Origin: Adiantum capillus-veneris
Lineage: Eukaryota; Streptophyta; Polypodiopsida; Polypodiales; Pteridaceae
Length of the DNA stretch: 64,000 bases
NCBI GenBank assembly: GCA_014529385.2
Contig: CM043959.1
Coordinates: 5,390,045-5,454,044, forward strand
Direction: 5' to 3'
A program made the translations under genes and the position numbers. Shown in pieces: positions 33,243 through 45,278 of this stretch. Position 1 is the stretch's first letter. Every line of letters starts with the position of its first letter. Under the pieces are notes generated by a model, which worked only from the letters and a program-made list of their open reading frames with translations, was not told the DNA's origin and did not search any database.

Positions 33243-34963
33243 TTTGTACTTAGTATCAGACAATTGATGGCCACTGAAATTGCTCCTGATACTGTGTGCT
33301 TAAAAGGTCGAACCAATGGATGCGACTAGCACCTAGGGACTTCGTCGCGACACATTGGTAAAAAGTTGGCACCAGTGTCAGTCCAAGAGACTCATATTCT
33401 CCACATGTGGAATATGTCTCAAACAAGGATATCAAGAAAAGCGACATCCATCAAGTACGAACTGGTACTTGTGTGTGGAGGTAACTGCAAACACTCCCCG
33501 ACAAGAGTGAGAGGAACCCTCATTATCATGCTCCACACCGGCTAAACTGAACTCCTTGAGTTCCTAGGCCATGTTGTATCCCATGTGACAACATGTGCCA
33601 AATCGAACCCTACAACTAGGTTCGTAACAGCATAAGGTATAATGGATGCTACGGTCCAAAATACTCTGTTCCAACATGCCCTTGGCATGGCTTTGAAACA
33701 TTCAAGCGTATTTATACGACTTGCACTGGGAACCGTGGGTGTTGCCTACGCAATCCAACCCCTTTGGTTAACATCCATGTAGTCAAACCCCTTGGTAAGA
33801 CCCTCTGTAGAAACTGCTGAACTAGCAGGCAACGGTAACCAACATAGTTAACCGTGTACATAATGATCGGAATCAACTCGAAAAGTTGAATTCGTCCGCT
33901 ACCGTGTGGTAGATTGCGGAATTCTTTCTTTGAAAGTTTAACTGGGAGAGATCAATTTGTGATCCTCAATGTCTATGGGGTGATTTAGCAGTCACCCTCC
34001 GGGTCGTACCCCAAACAATATGTCCATATACACTCCGTAGTACTATAGAGAGAGCAAGAAATCCACACAAGTGAATTGCCTAGCTCTTGTGGACCGCCAT
34101 GCTGTCTTAACTAATTGCTGCATCTATACTTCCTTGTAGAGATCAACTGTTGTGAGTGGAAGATTTATCAAAATCTCAACTTGAGTGTCGCACTGAAAAC
34201 TTGTAGTGCAAAAATGACACTGTAAACATCCTAAATGACAAGACCCTTGCTTGTCCATTAACGTTAATGTATACTTCCCTGGGTAGATCCGTTCACTCTT
34301 GAAAACAATCACCCAAAGAATGCCAATAGTTGGGTCTTACCCTTGGCCTGACAATAGCTCTTAGCCTGTGTGGCTCATAGCCCTTGTGCAAATTAGTGTT
34401 CAATGGGCGAACCGATGAAGACTAATTTGAGTAGCATCTTAGCCACGTGCTAGCTGAGAGTTAGAGCACCTTGGCTCAGGCTGACTCATGAGCAAAACAC
34501 GTATCAAAAGCTTCTTAGAAGATTTTCATTATTCCCTTAAAGAGAGAGAACGAGAGAGAAGAAGAGCATTCTGGGCTGCGGAACTTTCCTTGAACGACTA
34601 TGACGTGTATAGTTGATTGCCATGCTCGTGTGCATCTTATGCCGAATGTGCAGCGTATCCTATAAGCATGCAACAAGTTTCTGCTATGACTCTCTCATTG
34701 AGAGAGGTAACAGAAAAACACAACCACATCTTGATCTACCTGCCTTGCAGGGTCGTGATTGTATGAAAATGACTTAGCATTGGCACATTGCCCGTGAAAT
34801 AAGTCCTAGATTTAGGTTCCTTTTAGTGCTGTTGGGTGTTGATAGCAACCAACTATCAGGTTCAACAATCCATCACTTAGTCTGTCCTTGACAGAGTTGC
34901 GAGTGTGATAGCGGAAGCATAATGTATAAAGTGGTGGAATGCATGCCACCTGCTTAGCATGCC

Positions 34964-35691
34964 TTGCATGCAAAAACTTAAGCCCTTGGCTACTATAACG
35001 GTCTCAAGCATGAGAACCAAAACCATAAGTGCCTTGCACAGAATAAACTGGTAGGGATTCTGTGAGCTGACATTCCCTATTTTGCCAGTTCCCCAAACTT
35101 GTGTGCCAAAGCCCTTGATTTCAAAGCAATGGCAGTATCTCGGCACAAGGGAGAAGCCGTGCTTCATGTAAAATTGCCAAAGAACTTTGCTTTGCACAAT
35201 GACAGTAATTGCCAAGTAAAGTGTAAACATGGAAGAAAAAAAACAAGAAAAACTTAAACTTGGCTAACCTGGTAGGTGTTGCTGCAACCAGTTGTCATAA
35301 AATTCCAAAGGAAAAGCTCGCGTAAAGGTGGCTCATAGCCAAATCTGCCGTGCGAGAGAGAGTTGTCGCATATGTATATTCGCCCTCTTGTATCATATAC
35401 ATCCGTCCCCAAGTTTGTATGCTCATAGCATATGCCAAACGTGGGGAGTCTGAATGCAAGATGCATAAATTGAAGCTTTGCTTCATAGAACTACATCTGG
35501 CCTCATTGCCTGCAAATGTGATGGACGGCAGATGCCATAGCAAAGAGAATCAACCTTGTCGATCATGTACAAAAAATTGACCTTGTCAAAATTTCATAGA
35601 GAAACGGCCTTGCCAAATTTTGCTACTGATTGAGAATCATAACATTTCCCGATAGTGAGAAAGATAGCATCTACAACTGAGCTATCACATG
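34964..35691. repeat. Left arm of a 728-bp inverted repeat
   Basis: Reverse complement of 36381-37108, nearly identical by eye and equal in length. It is part of the LARD internal sequence, next to block Y in element order. Confidence 0.9.
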
Positions 35692-35834
35692 TTAGCGATT
35701 GCCCAATACTGCTTGTTCAAAGCAACCTTTGCTTGACGAAATTGCATATGGTGGTCAACATTGCATTCAACTCCTAGCTGTGGATGTCAATGTTGCTATA
35801 TTGCCTGCTTCTTAGCAAGCTGCAATGGCTTGGA

Positions 35835-36380
35835 AATGAGTATGCATCCAATTCATGGAGCCGTGCTCCTAGAAATCTTGCTTTCTGGCCGCCTCGAGAT
35901 AGCACAACGAGGGGAGATCAAAATTGAACAACCGACGTAAGACTCAAACCGGTTTATTGGAGTGGCGCTCTATGGAGCCTTGCGCTTGGAAAGTATCGGA
36001 TGGTAAACAGTTACTTGAAATTATACTTACCGGTCGGCCTTGCCGAATACCGTAATCGGATATGTCACAGGCCCTGCCTGAGTTGCCTTTGTATCAACAT
36101 TCAACCTTCGACCAACGTGGGTTGTCAAAGTATTGTGTACTCAAGCCGTGCTTGATGTTGATCCCTCAATCAAATAGTGGTTCTAAGCAAATAAAGCAGT
36201 TAACAAAAGTTGAATGCGTACGGAACTGTCACAAGCCTTGCTTATGCTTGTATGCAAGAGCTACATAGAATGCTTGAAAACGTGATCAAACCAAAACAAA
36301 AGCTACTGCATACCCGGTTAATCATGCGAATCGACCTGTCAGTCAATGTGTCCATGGACCTCAAACCGCAGCCGAGCTTA
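35835..36380. repeat. LARD block X, copy 1
   Basis: 546 bp, reverse complement of 40507-41052. Contains ACCGGTTTATTGGAGTGGCG and CCTTCGACCAACGTGGGTTG. Open frames here are short and shared only because the copies are alike. Confidence 0.85.
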
Positions 36381-37108
36381 CATGTGATAGCTCAGCTGTA
36401 GATGCTATCTTTCTCACTATCGGGAAATCTTATGATTCTCAATCAGTAGCAAAATTTGGCAAGGCCGTTTCCCTATGAAATTTTGACAAGGTCAATTTTT
36501 TGTACATGATCGACAAGGTTGATTCTCTTTGCTATGGCATCTGCCATCCATCGCATTTGCAGGCAATGAGGCCAGATGTAGTTCTATGAAGCAAGGCTTC
36601 AATTTATGCATCTTGCATTTAGACTCCCCACGTTTGGCATATGCTATGAGCATACAAACTTGGGGACGGATGTATATGATACAAGAGGGCGAATATACAT
36701 ATGCGACAACTCTCTCTCGCACGGCAGATTTGGCTATGAGCCACCTTTACGCGAGCTTTTCCTTTGGAATTTTATGACAACTGGTTGCAGCAACACCTAC
36801 CAGGTTAGCCAAGTTTAAGTTTTTCTTGTTTTTTTTCTTCCATGTTTACACTTTACTTGGCAATTACTGTCATTGTGCAAAGCAAAGTGCTTTGGCAATT
36901 TTACATGAAGCACGGCTTCTCCCTTGTGTCGAGATACTGCCATTGCTTTGAAATCAAGGGCTTTGGCACACAAGTTTGGGGAACTGGCAAAATAGGGAAT
37001 GTCAGCTCACAGAATCCCTACCAGTTTATTCTGTGCAAGGCACTTATGGTTTTGGTTCTCACGCTTGAGACCGTTATAGTAGCCAAGGGCTTAAGTTTTT
37101 GCATGCAA
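36381..37108. repeat. Right arm of the 728-bp inverted repeat
   Basis: Mirror of 34964-35691. It ends at GCATGCAA, where LINE endonuclease sequence begins abruptly (37109), marking an inversion breakpoint. Confidence 0.9.
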
Positions 37109-38994
37109 AATCGCTTCTCTAACAGTTTCCCTCTGGAGACTTTAATATGGTCACTTCATTGAATGACAGGTATAAGCTCTTGGTCAGGTCATTCAAGGCT
37201 CTAAAAAACAAAGATGGGATCATCTACCATATAAGTTGACTTTGGTGGATTCATCAGAAGAAACTGGCTTCACTTGGCCTAGTAATCAACATGGTTCTTA
37301 CTTCAAATTTGCGAGGTTTGATAGACTATACATGTCAGCCAATCTCAATCTCCTTCATTCTCATTGGCGGTGAGTTGCAAATCTAATTCTTTGTTATTTG
37401 ATCATAAACCTCTTGTCTTTGCACTGCATAAAGAAGAACATGTGTTCAGAGCTGGCTGGCCTCATCTTGACAGTTCACTGTTTCAGCTTACTGCAATAAA
37501 GTTGAAAGTCAAACAAATCTTTGAGGAAGCTTTCAATAGTCAGACTAATGTCTTTTTGTCTTGGGAGGATGCTATCAAGAACACGCAAAAGTGTCTTATT
37601 TTGTTCAGGAACTTAGGCTAAGGAATTAAGATCTGGCAGAAGAATGATGATATCTAAGCAGATTTCTCTACTTGCATCTGACCCCATTAATGATAGGTCA
37701 TCCCTTGAGCTTTTAGCTTTGAAAGACCAGCTTTGAAAGGAGGAGCTTCTTGAAGCTCAGGCAGGCAAATTAGATAAACCTAACTCTGAAATGTTTACTT
37801 TATTGAGAAAAAAAGTGTAGAGACTTTATTCCTCTTTTGATTGACATAAATGGCAAACAAGCTGCCTCACAGAAAGAAAAGTTGGAGATAACCAGAGGTC
37901 TTATTTTTCGAATATTTTCTATGTATTCCCCCAAAGAAATAAAAGCATCATTAATGCTAGAGCTAAAATAGCTCAAGTGAGGAAAAGAACAATGCCCAAC
38001 AAATATAGCCAAACTGTTAGACCTCCCACTCACAGAAGGGGAAATCAAAGAAACTGTTGGAAAGTTAAAACCTGAAAAATCTCCAGGTTTAGATGGAGTG
38101 CCTAATGAGTTCAACTGCATGTATCAAGACTTCCTATCTCCATACCTCTTAAGGGTCTGGCAAGAATCCCTGATCAAAGGAGCTCTCTCCCCTTTCATTA
38201 ATGTTGGTGTAGTTAAATTAGTTCATAAAAAAGGCTCAAGGGATGACCTTTCAAATTGGAGACCTATCACTTATCTGACTTCTACCTACAAGATCTTTGC
38301 TCTTTCCTTAGCCAAGAGACTCGGCCCTTTGATGGATCAGTTTATTTATAAGAGCAAAAGTGTTTATCAAAGGAAGATTTATTCTTGATGCAATCATAAC
38401 TTTATGGGAAGGGATGGAGCATGCTGAGGAGTCTCATCAGGAGTATATCTTTTTCAAGATTGATTTTGATCAAGCCTATGATAGAAAAGAATGGGAGTTC
38501 ATCTTGCAGAGTCTCTTTGATATGGGTTTTGGCAAAAAAATTATCATATTTGTTCACATTTGTTTGGCAATGCTTCAGCCAGAATTTCAGTCAATGGTTC
38601 TCTCAGTGATATTATCCCCCTTCACAAGTCTATCGGGCAGAGCTATCCCCTCTCCCCACTTCTATATGCAATAGCATCAGATGCTTTGGGCTGGCTGCAA
38701 TCAGTCAAGGTAAGTTGGAGGCAGTGGATATTCCAGGATTAGAAAACCAACCGTGTCTGCAACAATTTGCTGATGACACCAATGCCATGGTAAAAAACAA
38801 TCAATAGTCTGTTGAGAGCTTTTGGATTTGTATGAATACTTTATGTATTGCTAGTGGATCTGTCATTAATCATGAGAAAACTGGTTACAAATCTTAAAAG
38901 GGCCCCTGTCCAAGCTTAATCACTCAAGCATGTTGTAAGCAAATAGAGGATGGACACATATTTAGGCTCCTTGGAATCCCAATGGGCTTCAAGG
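37109..38994 (+). pseudogene. LINE ORF2: endonuclease end and reverse transcriptase (inverted)
   Basis: The reverse transcriptase copies LINE RNA at the nicked target. The piece starts in the endonuclease (GDFNMVTSLNDRY region, then LLFDHKPLVFAL). It continues with LKPEKSPGLDGVPNEF, VGVVKLVHKKGSRDDLSNWR, FFKIDFDQAYDRKEW, PLSPLLYAIASDAL and the catalytic FADDTNAMV near 38762-38790. It ends with LLGIPMGFK, where the Copia F LTR starts at 38995. Many stops and shifts break it. Its plus orientation is the result of the inversion; the LINE is otherwise on the minus strand. Confidence 0.85.
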
Positions 38995-39575
38995 TGTTGG
39001 GATGTAGGCCAGGTGGCCGTGGGAAACCACCATTTCTCTTTTTCTTTCCTATTCAATATAGGGAGAGAAAGTAAGAGTTGAGGCTCTCACACTTTCCTCT
39101 TGTCATAAAATATAATATCTAGCTTTACCAAATGATTTTCTCATATTAGACTGATCATTCAATGTGGGAGAATAAACGGGAACAAGAGTTAGAATAGAGA
39201 CATGTGCTCTAGACCTATCTCAACACGGGACCAAAAGGAGAGATGGTTGCATCTCAATAGGGGTCCAAAAGGAGATGGTCTACCAAAGAGCAATGTGCAA
39301 TAAGTGCTTCTAGACTTATCTCAGTAGGGGACCAAAAGGAGAGATGGTTGCATCTCAATACGGGTCCAAAAGGAGGTAGTCTATCAAAGAGCAACGTCCA
39401 TCTAATGGAGTTTAAAAGACCTTAGGGTTAGCATCATTAAAGACCTCCAATAGTTAGTGCTAAAAGTCCTTTGACCTTAGGCAAGCTAGGGTTGAGCTTG
39501 AGGTGGGAACCCCACATAAGCTTGAGGTAAAAAATAGACCCTACAAACTTAACGAGGAAGGTGCTTGAGAAGCTT
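38995..39575 (+). repeat. Copia F 5' LTR, outer part (inverted)
   Basis: Begins TGTTGGGATGTAGGCCAGG directly after LINE sequence. It includes a 96-bp tandem duplication (about 39210-39305 and 39306-39401) with GGACCAAAAGGAGAGATGG and TTGCATCTCAATA. It ends AAGGTGCTTGAGAAGCTT, the mirror of the repeat units at 31577-31768, at the LARD insertion. Confidence 0.55.
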
Positions 39576-39728
39576 TGTCATGCCAAGGGTAGGACTAGAT
39601 GGGCACGGCCCAGGCAATGTGCCGGACACACATGCAGTAAAGGGGTCTATATATGGAAGAGGGCCAGGGGCCTATATATAGGATGGTTGGGAGGTTATTC
39701 GCATGTCTGTCTACCCACTGGTCTAACA
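39576..39728 (+). repeat. LARD element 5' LTR (153 bp, inverted)
   Basis: TGTCATGCCAAGGGTAGG...CTGGTCTAACA with the TATA-like words CTATATATGG and CTATATATAGG. Followed by the primer-binding site. Confidence 0.85.
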
Positions 39729-39729
39729 T

Positions 39730-39741
39730 TGGTATCAGAGC
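39730..39741 (+). other. LARD primer-binding site
   Basis: TGGTATCAGAGC one base inside the LTR end. This orients the LTR as the 5' LTR. Confidence 0.9.
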
Positions 39742-41052
39742 TTAGGGGCGAAGGGCATGGAGGAGCAGCCATGGAGGAGGGAAATAAGCATGGCCTCCTT
39801 TCTTGTTCTCTCGCTGTCTTGATTTCTCTCTCTAGAAGAGCAAGGCTATGGTGTGCTCAAGGAAGAAGAAGGCACGGACGGCTGCTTGAAAGCATGCATG
39901 CAGTCGTGGTGAAGCCATGCAAAGGAGTCGAATCGAGGGTGTGCAGGACTGTTACGCAAGGAGAAGTCGACGGATACCCACGGTCCTTGTAGAGTCGAGG
40001 AGGTGGTGTGTGAAGCCAAGCTTGCACAGAGAAGGGGAGCCCGTCGACTTGCACAGTTTTTCATGAGGTTAGGCTTAAATGGTGTGCGCCGGGCTGAGGA
40101 GAAGAAATCATTTCTTTAGCAACTTGATCCGGGCAAGCATACAAGTGCCCATGTCTTTTTCTCCTGTGCGTAGCCTGCTAAATTTGTTCCGCCATGCTTT
40201 CATGCAAGAGGAGTTCATATTGTTTTAAGTTTTGGGCGCCCTAGGGTGCCCAAGGAGCCATCCTAGGGGCCCCTCCCACCACGGGACTCTTTATGGGGTA
40301 CGATCGTAGCGACCGTGGCCTTTTACGCCACGGGATTTTGGATTGCAGCAGTCGAAGCCATGGCAAGGGACATAAAACTTCCGATTTGCAGCAGAACAGG
40401 CCCAAATGGAAGCATTTATGAGGAGCTCCGCTCGCTTGTTTTTCTTGTCCAGGGTGTTGTCAAGGGCGAGCTGCAACCGATCGGCATGTGCTGAAAGGCT
40501 TCTCCGTAAGCTCGGCTGTGGTTTGAGGTCCATGGACACATTGACTGACAGATCGATTCGCATGATTAACCGGGTATGCAGTAGCTTTTGTTTTGGTTTG
40601 ATCACGTTTTCAAGCGTTCTATGTAGCTCTTGCATGCAGGCATAAGCAAGGCTTGTGACAGTTCCGTACGCATTCAACTTTTGTTGACTGCTTTATTTGC
40701 TTAGAACCACTGTTTGATTGAGGAATCAACATCAAGCCCGGCTTGAGTACACAATACTTTGACAACCCACGTTGGTCGAAGGTTGAATGTTGATACAAAG
40801 GCAACTCAGGTAGGGCCTGTGACATATCCGATTACAGTATTCAGCAAGGCCGACCGGTAAGTATAATTTCAAGTAACTGTTTACCATCCGATACTTTCCA
40901 AGCACAAGGCTCCATAGAGCGCCACTCCAATAAACCGGTTTGTGTCTTACGTCGGTTGTTCAATTTTGATCTCCCCTCGTTCTGCTATCTCGAGGCGGCC
41001 GGAAAGCAAGATTTTTGGGAGCACGGCTCCATGAATTGGATGCATACTCATT
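39742..41052 (+). mobile_element. LARD 5' internal region and block X copy 2
   Basis: Non-coding leader (39742-40506) followed by X (40507-41052). The open frame 39561-39992 crosses the LTR and primer site and is not a gene. In element sense, X is followed abruptly at 41053 by an antisense copy of the element's own 3' end. Confidence 0.7.
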
Positions 41053-44000
41053 AGTCCTACCCTTGGCATGACATTACTCCCCCCTTGGAGAAGCGTTTTC
41101 GTCCTCGAAAACACAAGTGGTGGTATCTTCATAAGAACACTAATGTTTTCCATCGTGGCATCCCTCATGGATCCAACGGTTCGTTGAATCGGAACCCGAT
41201 TCATTGGGAGGTTCAATGAAATCAAGAGTAACATCTTGATTTGCTACATTGTTGTCCCTGTGCAACCGTCTTGGTTAACCGACTCATAATTAAAAGAGCG
41301 TGAAGCTTGAGAATGCTAAATGAGTTATCAAAACTAAGAGGTGTTTAAATGCATACCTAGGTTTCAAACTGTCTGAAGGTACTGGAATGTGCAATATAAC
41401 CTCGGCTCATCTTTCCGTGAAAGTACTATGCTGACATACTCATTAGCAGCAACCAAGTCCTTGACTTGCTGTGGTTTCTTGCTAGTAGCTAACCTCATGA
41501 AAACTGATGATTAAGGTTGATAACTTGAGAATAACAGGCAGAGACTAAAACTAGCCGTAACCTGCCTTTCATCATATGAAGCAAAATTCAAACCAGAAAG
41601 GTAACTGATCCAGTTGTTTCACTTCTTGCTAACGTATGCACTCAGCATATCCTTTAGCGTAGTTTACTAACGTATGCACTTTGCATATCCTTTAGTACTA
41701 TATAGAATGCTTGTAAGTTGCCCATCCTACGCGGGATGAGTAGCAACAGTAAGAGTGAGGTGCTTTCCCCCAACCACTTACAGACAGTCGCCCACGACTG
41801 ACGACAAACTATGACTCAATCATTGAGTATCCAGCCATATACTCGATATGGAATGGAGACAACCAACTAGGTTGAAATCAGATTGGAGTTTCAAGCAGCC
41901 AATCACGAACACCCATACTCAGCCATCACCTGGTATGGCAGGGTTTAAACTCATACTAAATCTGCAAGAGAGATTGCAATGGCAGTGCAAAAAATTGCAG
42001 AAACAATAATGTCCATGAATTTGCATGCCGCTCCGAATAAATTTGTGTTAAACACTAGGGCCCATAACACCTAGTGTGCATGCATTTAACACAAACATAT
42101 TCGAACCGCAATTCCATGACGAGGAATTTCCATGGTACATACGTGAAAGTCTTGCAACAAATTTGGACCATAATAGAATGTGACAACCCGATCACACCTA
42201 GGTACCAACCCTGAGACATTCTCATGAATATAGCATATTTTGCAACAAAAGTTGGACCATGATAGAATGTGACAACTCAGTCACACCTAGGTACCAACCA
42301 TGAGACATTCTCATGTACATATTATACTTAGCTATATGTAGAAACGACCCTCCCTTAAGGTGGTTTCACAGCACTGGTAATCGTAACGGAGTTTGTACTT
42401 AGTATCCGACAATTGATGGCCACTGAAATTGCTCCTGATACTGTGTGCTTAAAAGGTCGAACCAATGGATGTGACTAGCACCTAGGGACTTCGTCGTGAC
42501 ACATTGGTAAAAAGTTGGCGCCAGTGTCAATCCAAGAGATTCATATTCTCCACATGTGGAATATGTCTCAAACAAGCATATCAAGAAAAGCGACATCCAT
42601 CAAGTACGAACTGGTACTTGTGTGTGGAGGTAACTGCAAACACTCCGCGACAAGAGTGAGAGGGACCCTCATTATCATGCTCCACACCGGCTAAACTGAA
42701 CTCCTTGAGTTCCTAGGCCATGTTGTATCCCATGTGACAACATGTGCCAAATCGAACCCTACAACTAGGTTCGTAACAGCATAAGGTCTGGTGGATGCTA
42801 CGGTCCAAAATACTCTGTTCCAACATGCCCTTGGCATGGCTTTGAAACATTGAAGCGTATTTATACGACTTGCATTGGAAACCGTGGGTGTTGCCTGCGC
42901 AATCCAACCCCTTTGGTTAACATCCATGTAGTCAAACCCCTTGGTAAGACCCTCTGTAGAAACTGCTCAACTAGCAGGCAACGGTAACCAACATAGTTAA
43001 CCGTGTACATAATGATTGGAATCAACTCGAAAAGTTGAATTCGTCCGCTACCGTGTGGTAGATTGCGGAATTCTTTCTTTGAAAGTTTAACTGGGAGAGA
43101 TCAATTTGTGATCCTCAATGTCTATGGGGTGATTTAGCAGTCACCCTCCGGGTCGTACCCCAAACAATATGTCCATAGACACTCCGTAGTACTATAGAGA
43201 GAGCAAGAAATCCACACAAGTGAATTGCCTAGCTCTTGTGGACCGCCATGCTGTCTTAACTAATTGCTGCATCTATACTTCCTTGTAGAGATCAGCTGTT
43301 GTGAGTGGAAGATTTATCAAAAACTCAACTTGAGTGTCTCACTGAAAACATGTAGTGAAAAAATGAAACTGTAAACATCCTAAATGACAAGACCCTTGCT
43401 TGTCCATTAACGTTAATGTATACTTCCTTGGGTAGATCCGTTCACTCTTGAAAACAATCACCCAAAGAATGCCAATAGTTGGGTCTTACCCTTGGCCTGA
43501 CAATAGCTCTTAGCCTGTGTGGCTCATAGCCCTTGTGCAAATTAGTGTTCAATGGGCGAACCGATGAAGACTAATTTGAGTAGCATATTAGCCACGTGCT
43601 AGCTGAGAGTTAGAGCACCTTGGCTCAGGCTGACTCACGAGCAAAACACGTATCAAAATATTCTTAGAAGATTTTCATTATTCCCTTAAAGAGAGAGAAC
43701 GAGAGAGAAGAAGAGCATGCTGGGCTGCGGAACTTTCCTTGAACGACTAATACGTGTATAGTTGATTGACATGCTCGTGTGCATCTTATGCCGAATGTGC
43801 AGTGTATCCTATAAGCATGCAACAAGTTTCTGCTATGACTCTCTCATTGAGAGAGGTAACAGAAAAACACAACCACATCTTGATCTACCTGCCTTGCAGG
43901 GTCGTGATTGTATGAAAATGACTTAGCATTGGCACATTGCCCGTGAAATAAGTCCTAGATTTAGGTTCCTTTTAGTGCTGTTGGGTATGATAGCAACCAA

Positions 44001-44110
44001 CTATCAGGTTCAACAATCCATCACTTAGTCTGTCCTTGACAGAGTTGCGAGTGTGATAGCGGAAGCAAAATGTATAAAGTGGTGGAATTCATGCCACCTG
44101 CTTAGCATGG
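41053..44110. mobile_element. LARD antisense segment: LTR stub and block Y copy 2
   Basis: The first 21 bases (41053-41073) are the reverse of the LTR start. Then the reverse polypurine tract and about 3.04 kb nearly identical to 31922-34963 follow. It ends at 44110 where LINE sequence resumes. Within the un-inverted element, this segment plus 36381-37108 forms a continuous antisense copy of about 3.8 kb, flanked on both sides by block X. Confidence 0.75.
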
Positions 44111-45050
44111 TCCTCGCATAAAATAGCTCTTGTTGAGTTGGAAGGAGATTGACTGAGATGTATAATCTATCAAGCCTTGGAGATTTGTAGTAAGAACCAT
44201 GTTGATATTGGCCCAAGTGAAGCAAGTTTCTTCTTATGAGTCCACCAAAGTCAACTTATGTGTTTTATGATCCCATCTTTGTTTTTCAGAGCCTTGAATG
44301 ACCTGACCAAGAGCTTTCTACCTGTCATTCAATGAAGTGATCATATTAAGGTCTCCAATAATCATGAGGGAAGATTTTAGAGAAGCAAGTTCCTCCCATA
44401 AAATAGCTCTTTCTAAGATGGAAGGAGATTGACTGACATGTATAATCTATCAAGCTTTGCATATTTGTAGCAAGAACCATGTTGATTATTGGCCCAAGTG
44501 AAGCCAGTTGCTTCTGATGAGTCCACCAAAGTCAACTTATCTGCTAGATATCCCATCTTTGTTTTTCAGAGCCTTGAATGACCTGACCAAGGACTTTATA
44601 TCTGTCATTCAATGAAGTGACCATATTAAAGTCTCCAATAATCATGAGGGGAATTGTTAGAGAAGCGAGTTCCTCCCATAAGATAGCTCTTTCTGAGATA
44701 AAGTTGGAAGCATAAAGTTTGGCTACAGTGTAGTTGAAAGGTTCTTTTAGAGAGATAGCAACCCAATTGTTTTTAATCCCCCTTTGAACTTCAACAAATG
44801 AATTTTCATGCTTGGTGTGAATGCCTATAGAAGCCCCCCCTCTACTTGCACAGTGATTAGTATAAAACCATTTGTGTTGTCTATTGAGTTTGAGCAGGTT
44901 GTTCTCCATAGTAAACCCAAAAGCCTTCATTTCTTGTAGGCAAATGAAGTCGTCCTACAGATTCAAATCAAACATCCATTTCTTAATGCTAACTGCTTTG
45001 GCAGGATTTGAAAATCCTGTACAATTTAGAGAAAAACCAGATATGGATGT
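44111..45050 (-). pseudogene. LINE ORF2 endonuclease with internal tandem duplication
   Basis: The endonuclease nicks target DNA. The start reads LNCTGFSNPAKAVSIKKWMF, then DDFICLQEMKAFGF (catalytic E in the CLQE motif), GGASIGIHTKHENSFVEVQR and LMIIGDFNMVTSLNDRY (GDFN motif). A unit of about 280 bp covering the GDFN region and beyond is present twice in tandem (44111-44390 and 44391-44670), with a further partial repeat in the piece at 37109. Stops occur, for example after MFDLNL. Confidence 0.8.
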
Positions 45051-45278
45051 ACTCATTTTCTATGAGTTTTCGGGGGTTTGACATAAGAGATAGAGGCTCT
45101 ATTGGGATCAATGCTCTTTTCTTTCTTTCTTTGAGGCTTGATACCAAGGTGGGGCAATGTTTCTTCCTCTGCCTGGGTCATCGAAATATCAACATAATTT
45201 CTAGGGGATTAAGACAGTCTGTTGAGTTCGATGTTGTCCTGTTCTTGCAATTCATTGATGAAATTGTCTTGGATTGCC

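Larger units (their letters stand above)
31922..34963 (-). mobile_element. LARD internal block Y, copy 1 (non-coding)
   Basis: About 3.04 kb with no convincing coding sequence in any frame. It is nearly identical to 41074-44110, with a few short indels (for example near 32132 and 41239). It contains a duplicated motif CTAACGTATGCACT (about 32477-32543), an 88-bp tandem duplication (33003-33178) and a perfect hairpin (33199-33242). High identity between copies without coding potential is typical of large retrotransposon derivatives moved by proteins from elsewhere. Confidence 0.75.
37109..44110. other. Inverted segment, about 7.0 kb
   Basis: Reversing this segment repairs three things at once. 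The LINE endonuclease becomes continuous (TATGCGAGGA joined to TCGCTTCTCTAACAG, matching the intact TATGGGAGGAACTCGCTTCT at 44660-44690). The LARD blocks join as in the other copy (TTTTTGCATGCA followed by CATGCTAAGCAGGTGGCATG). The LARD flank AGCTT becomes AAGCT. Breakpoints are known to within about three bases. Both ends carry LINE or LARD sequence that occurs elsewhere in opposite orientation. Confidence 0.8.

Noticed and set aside
34877-35580. Several open frames repeated at 36492-37162
   Set aside because: They are shared only because the DNA is an inverted repeat. They overlap on both strands and show no domain.
38995-39728. A single 734-bp LTR from TGTTGGGATG to GTCTAACA
   Set aside because: The inverted copy at 31769 shares only the last 153 bases and is followed there by a polypurine tract, so the true LARD LTR starts at 39576 and the rest belongs to Copia F.
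39561-39992. 143-codon open frame
   Set aside because: It crosses the LTR, primer-binding site and leader of the LARD element, and has no domain.
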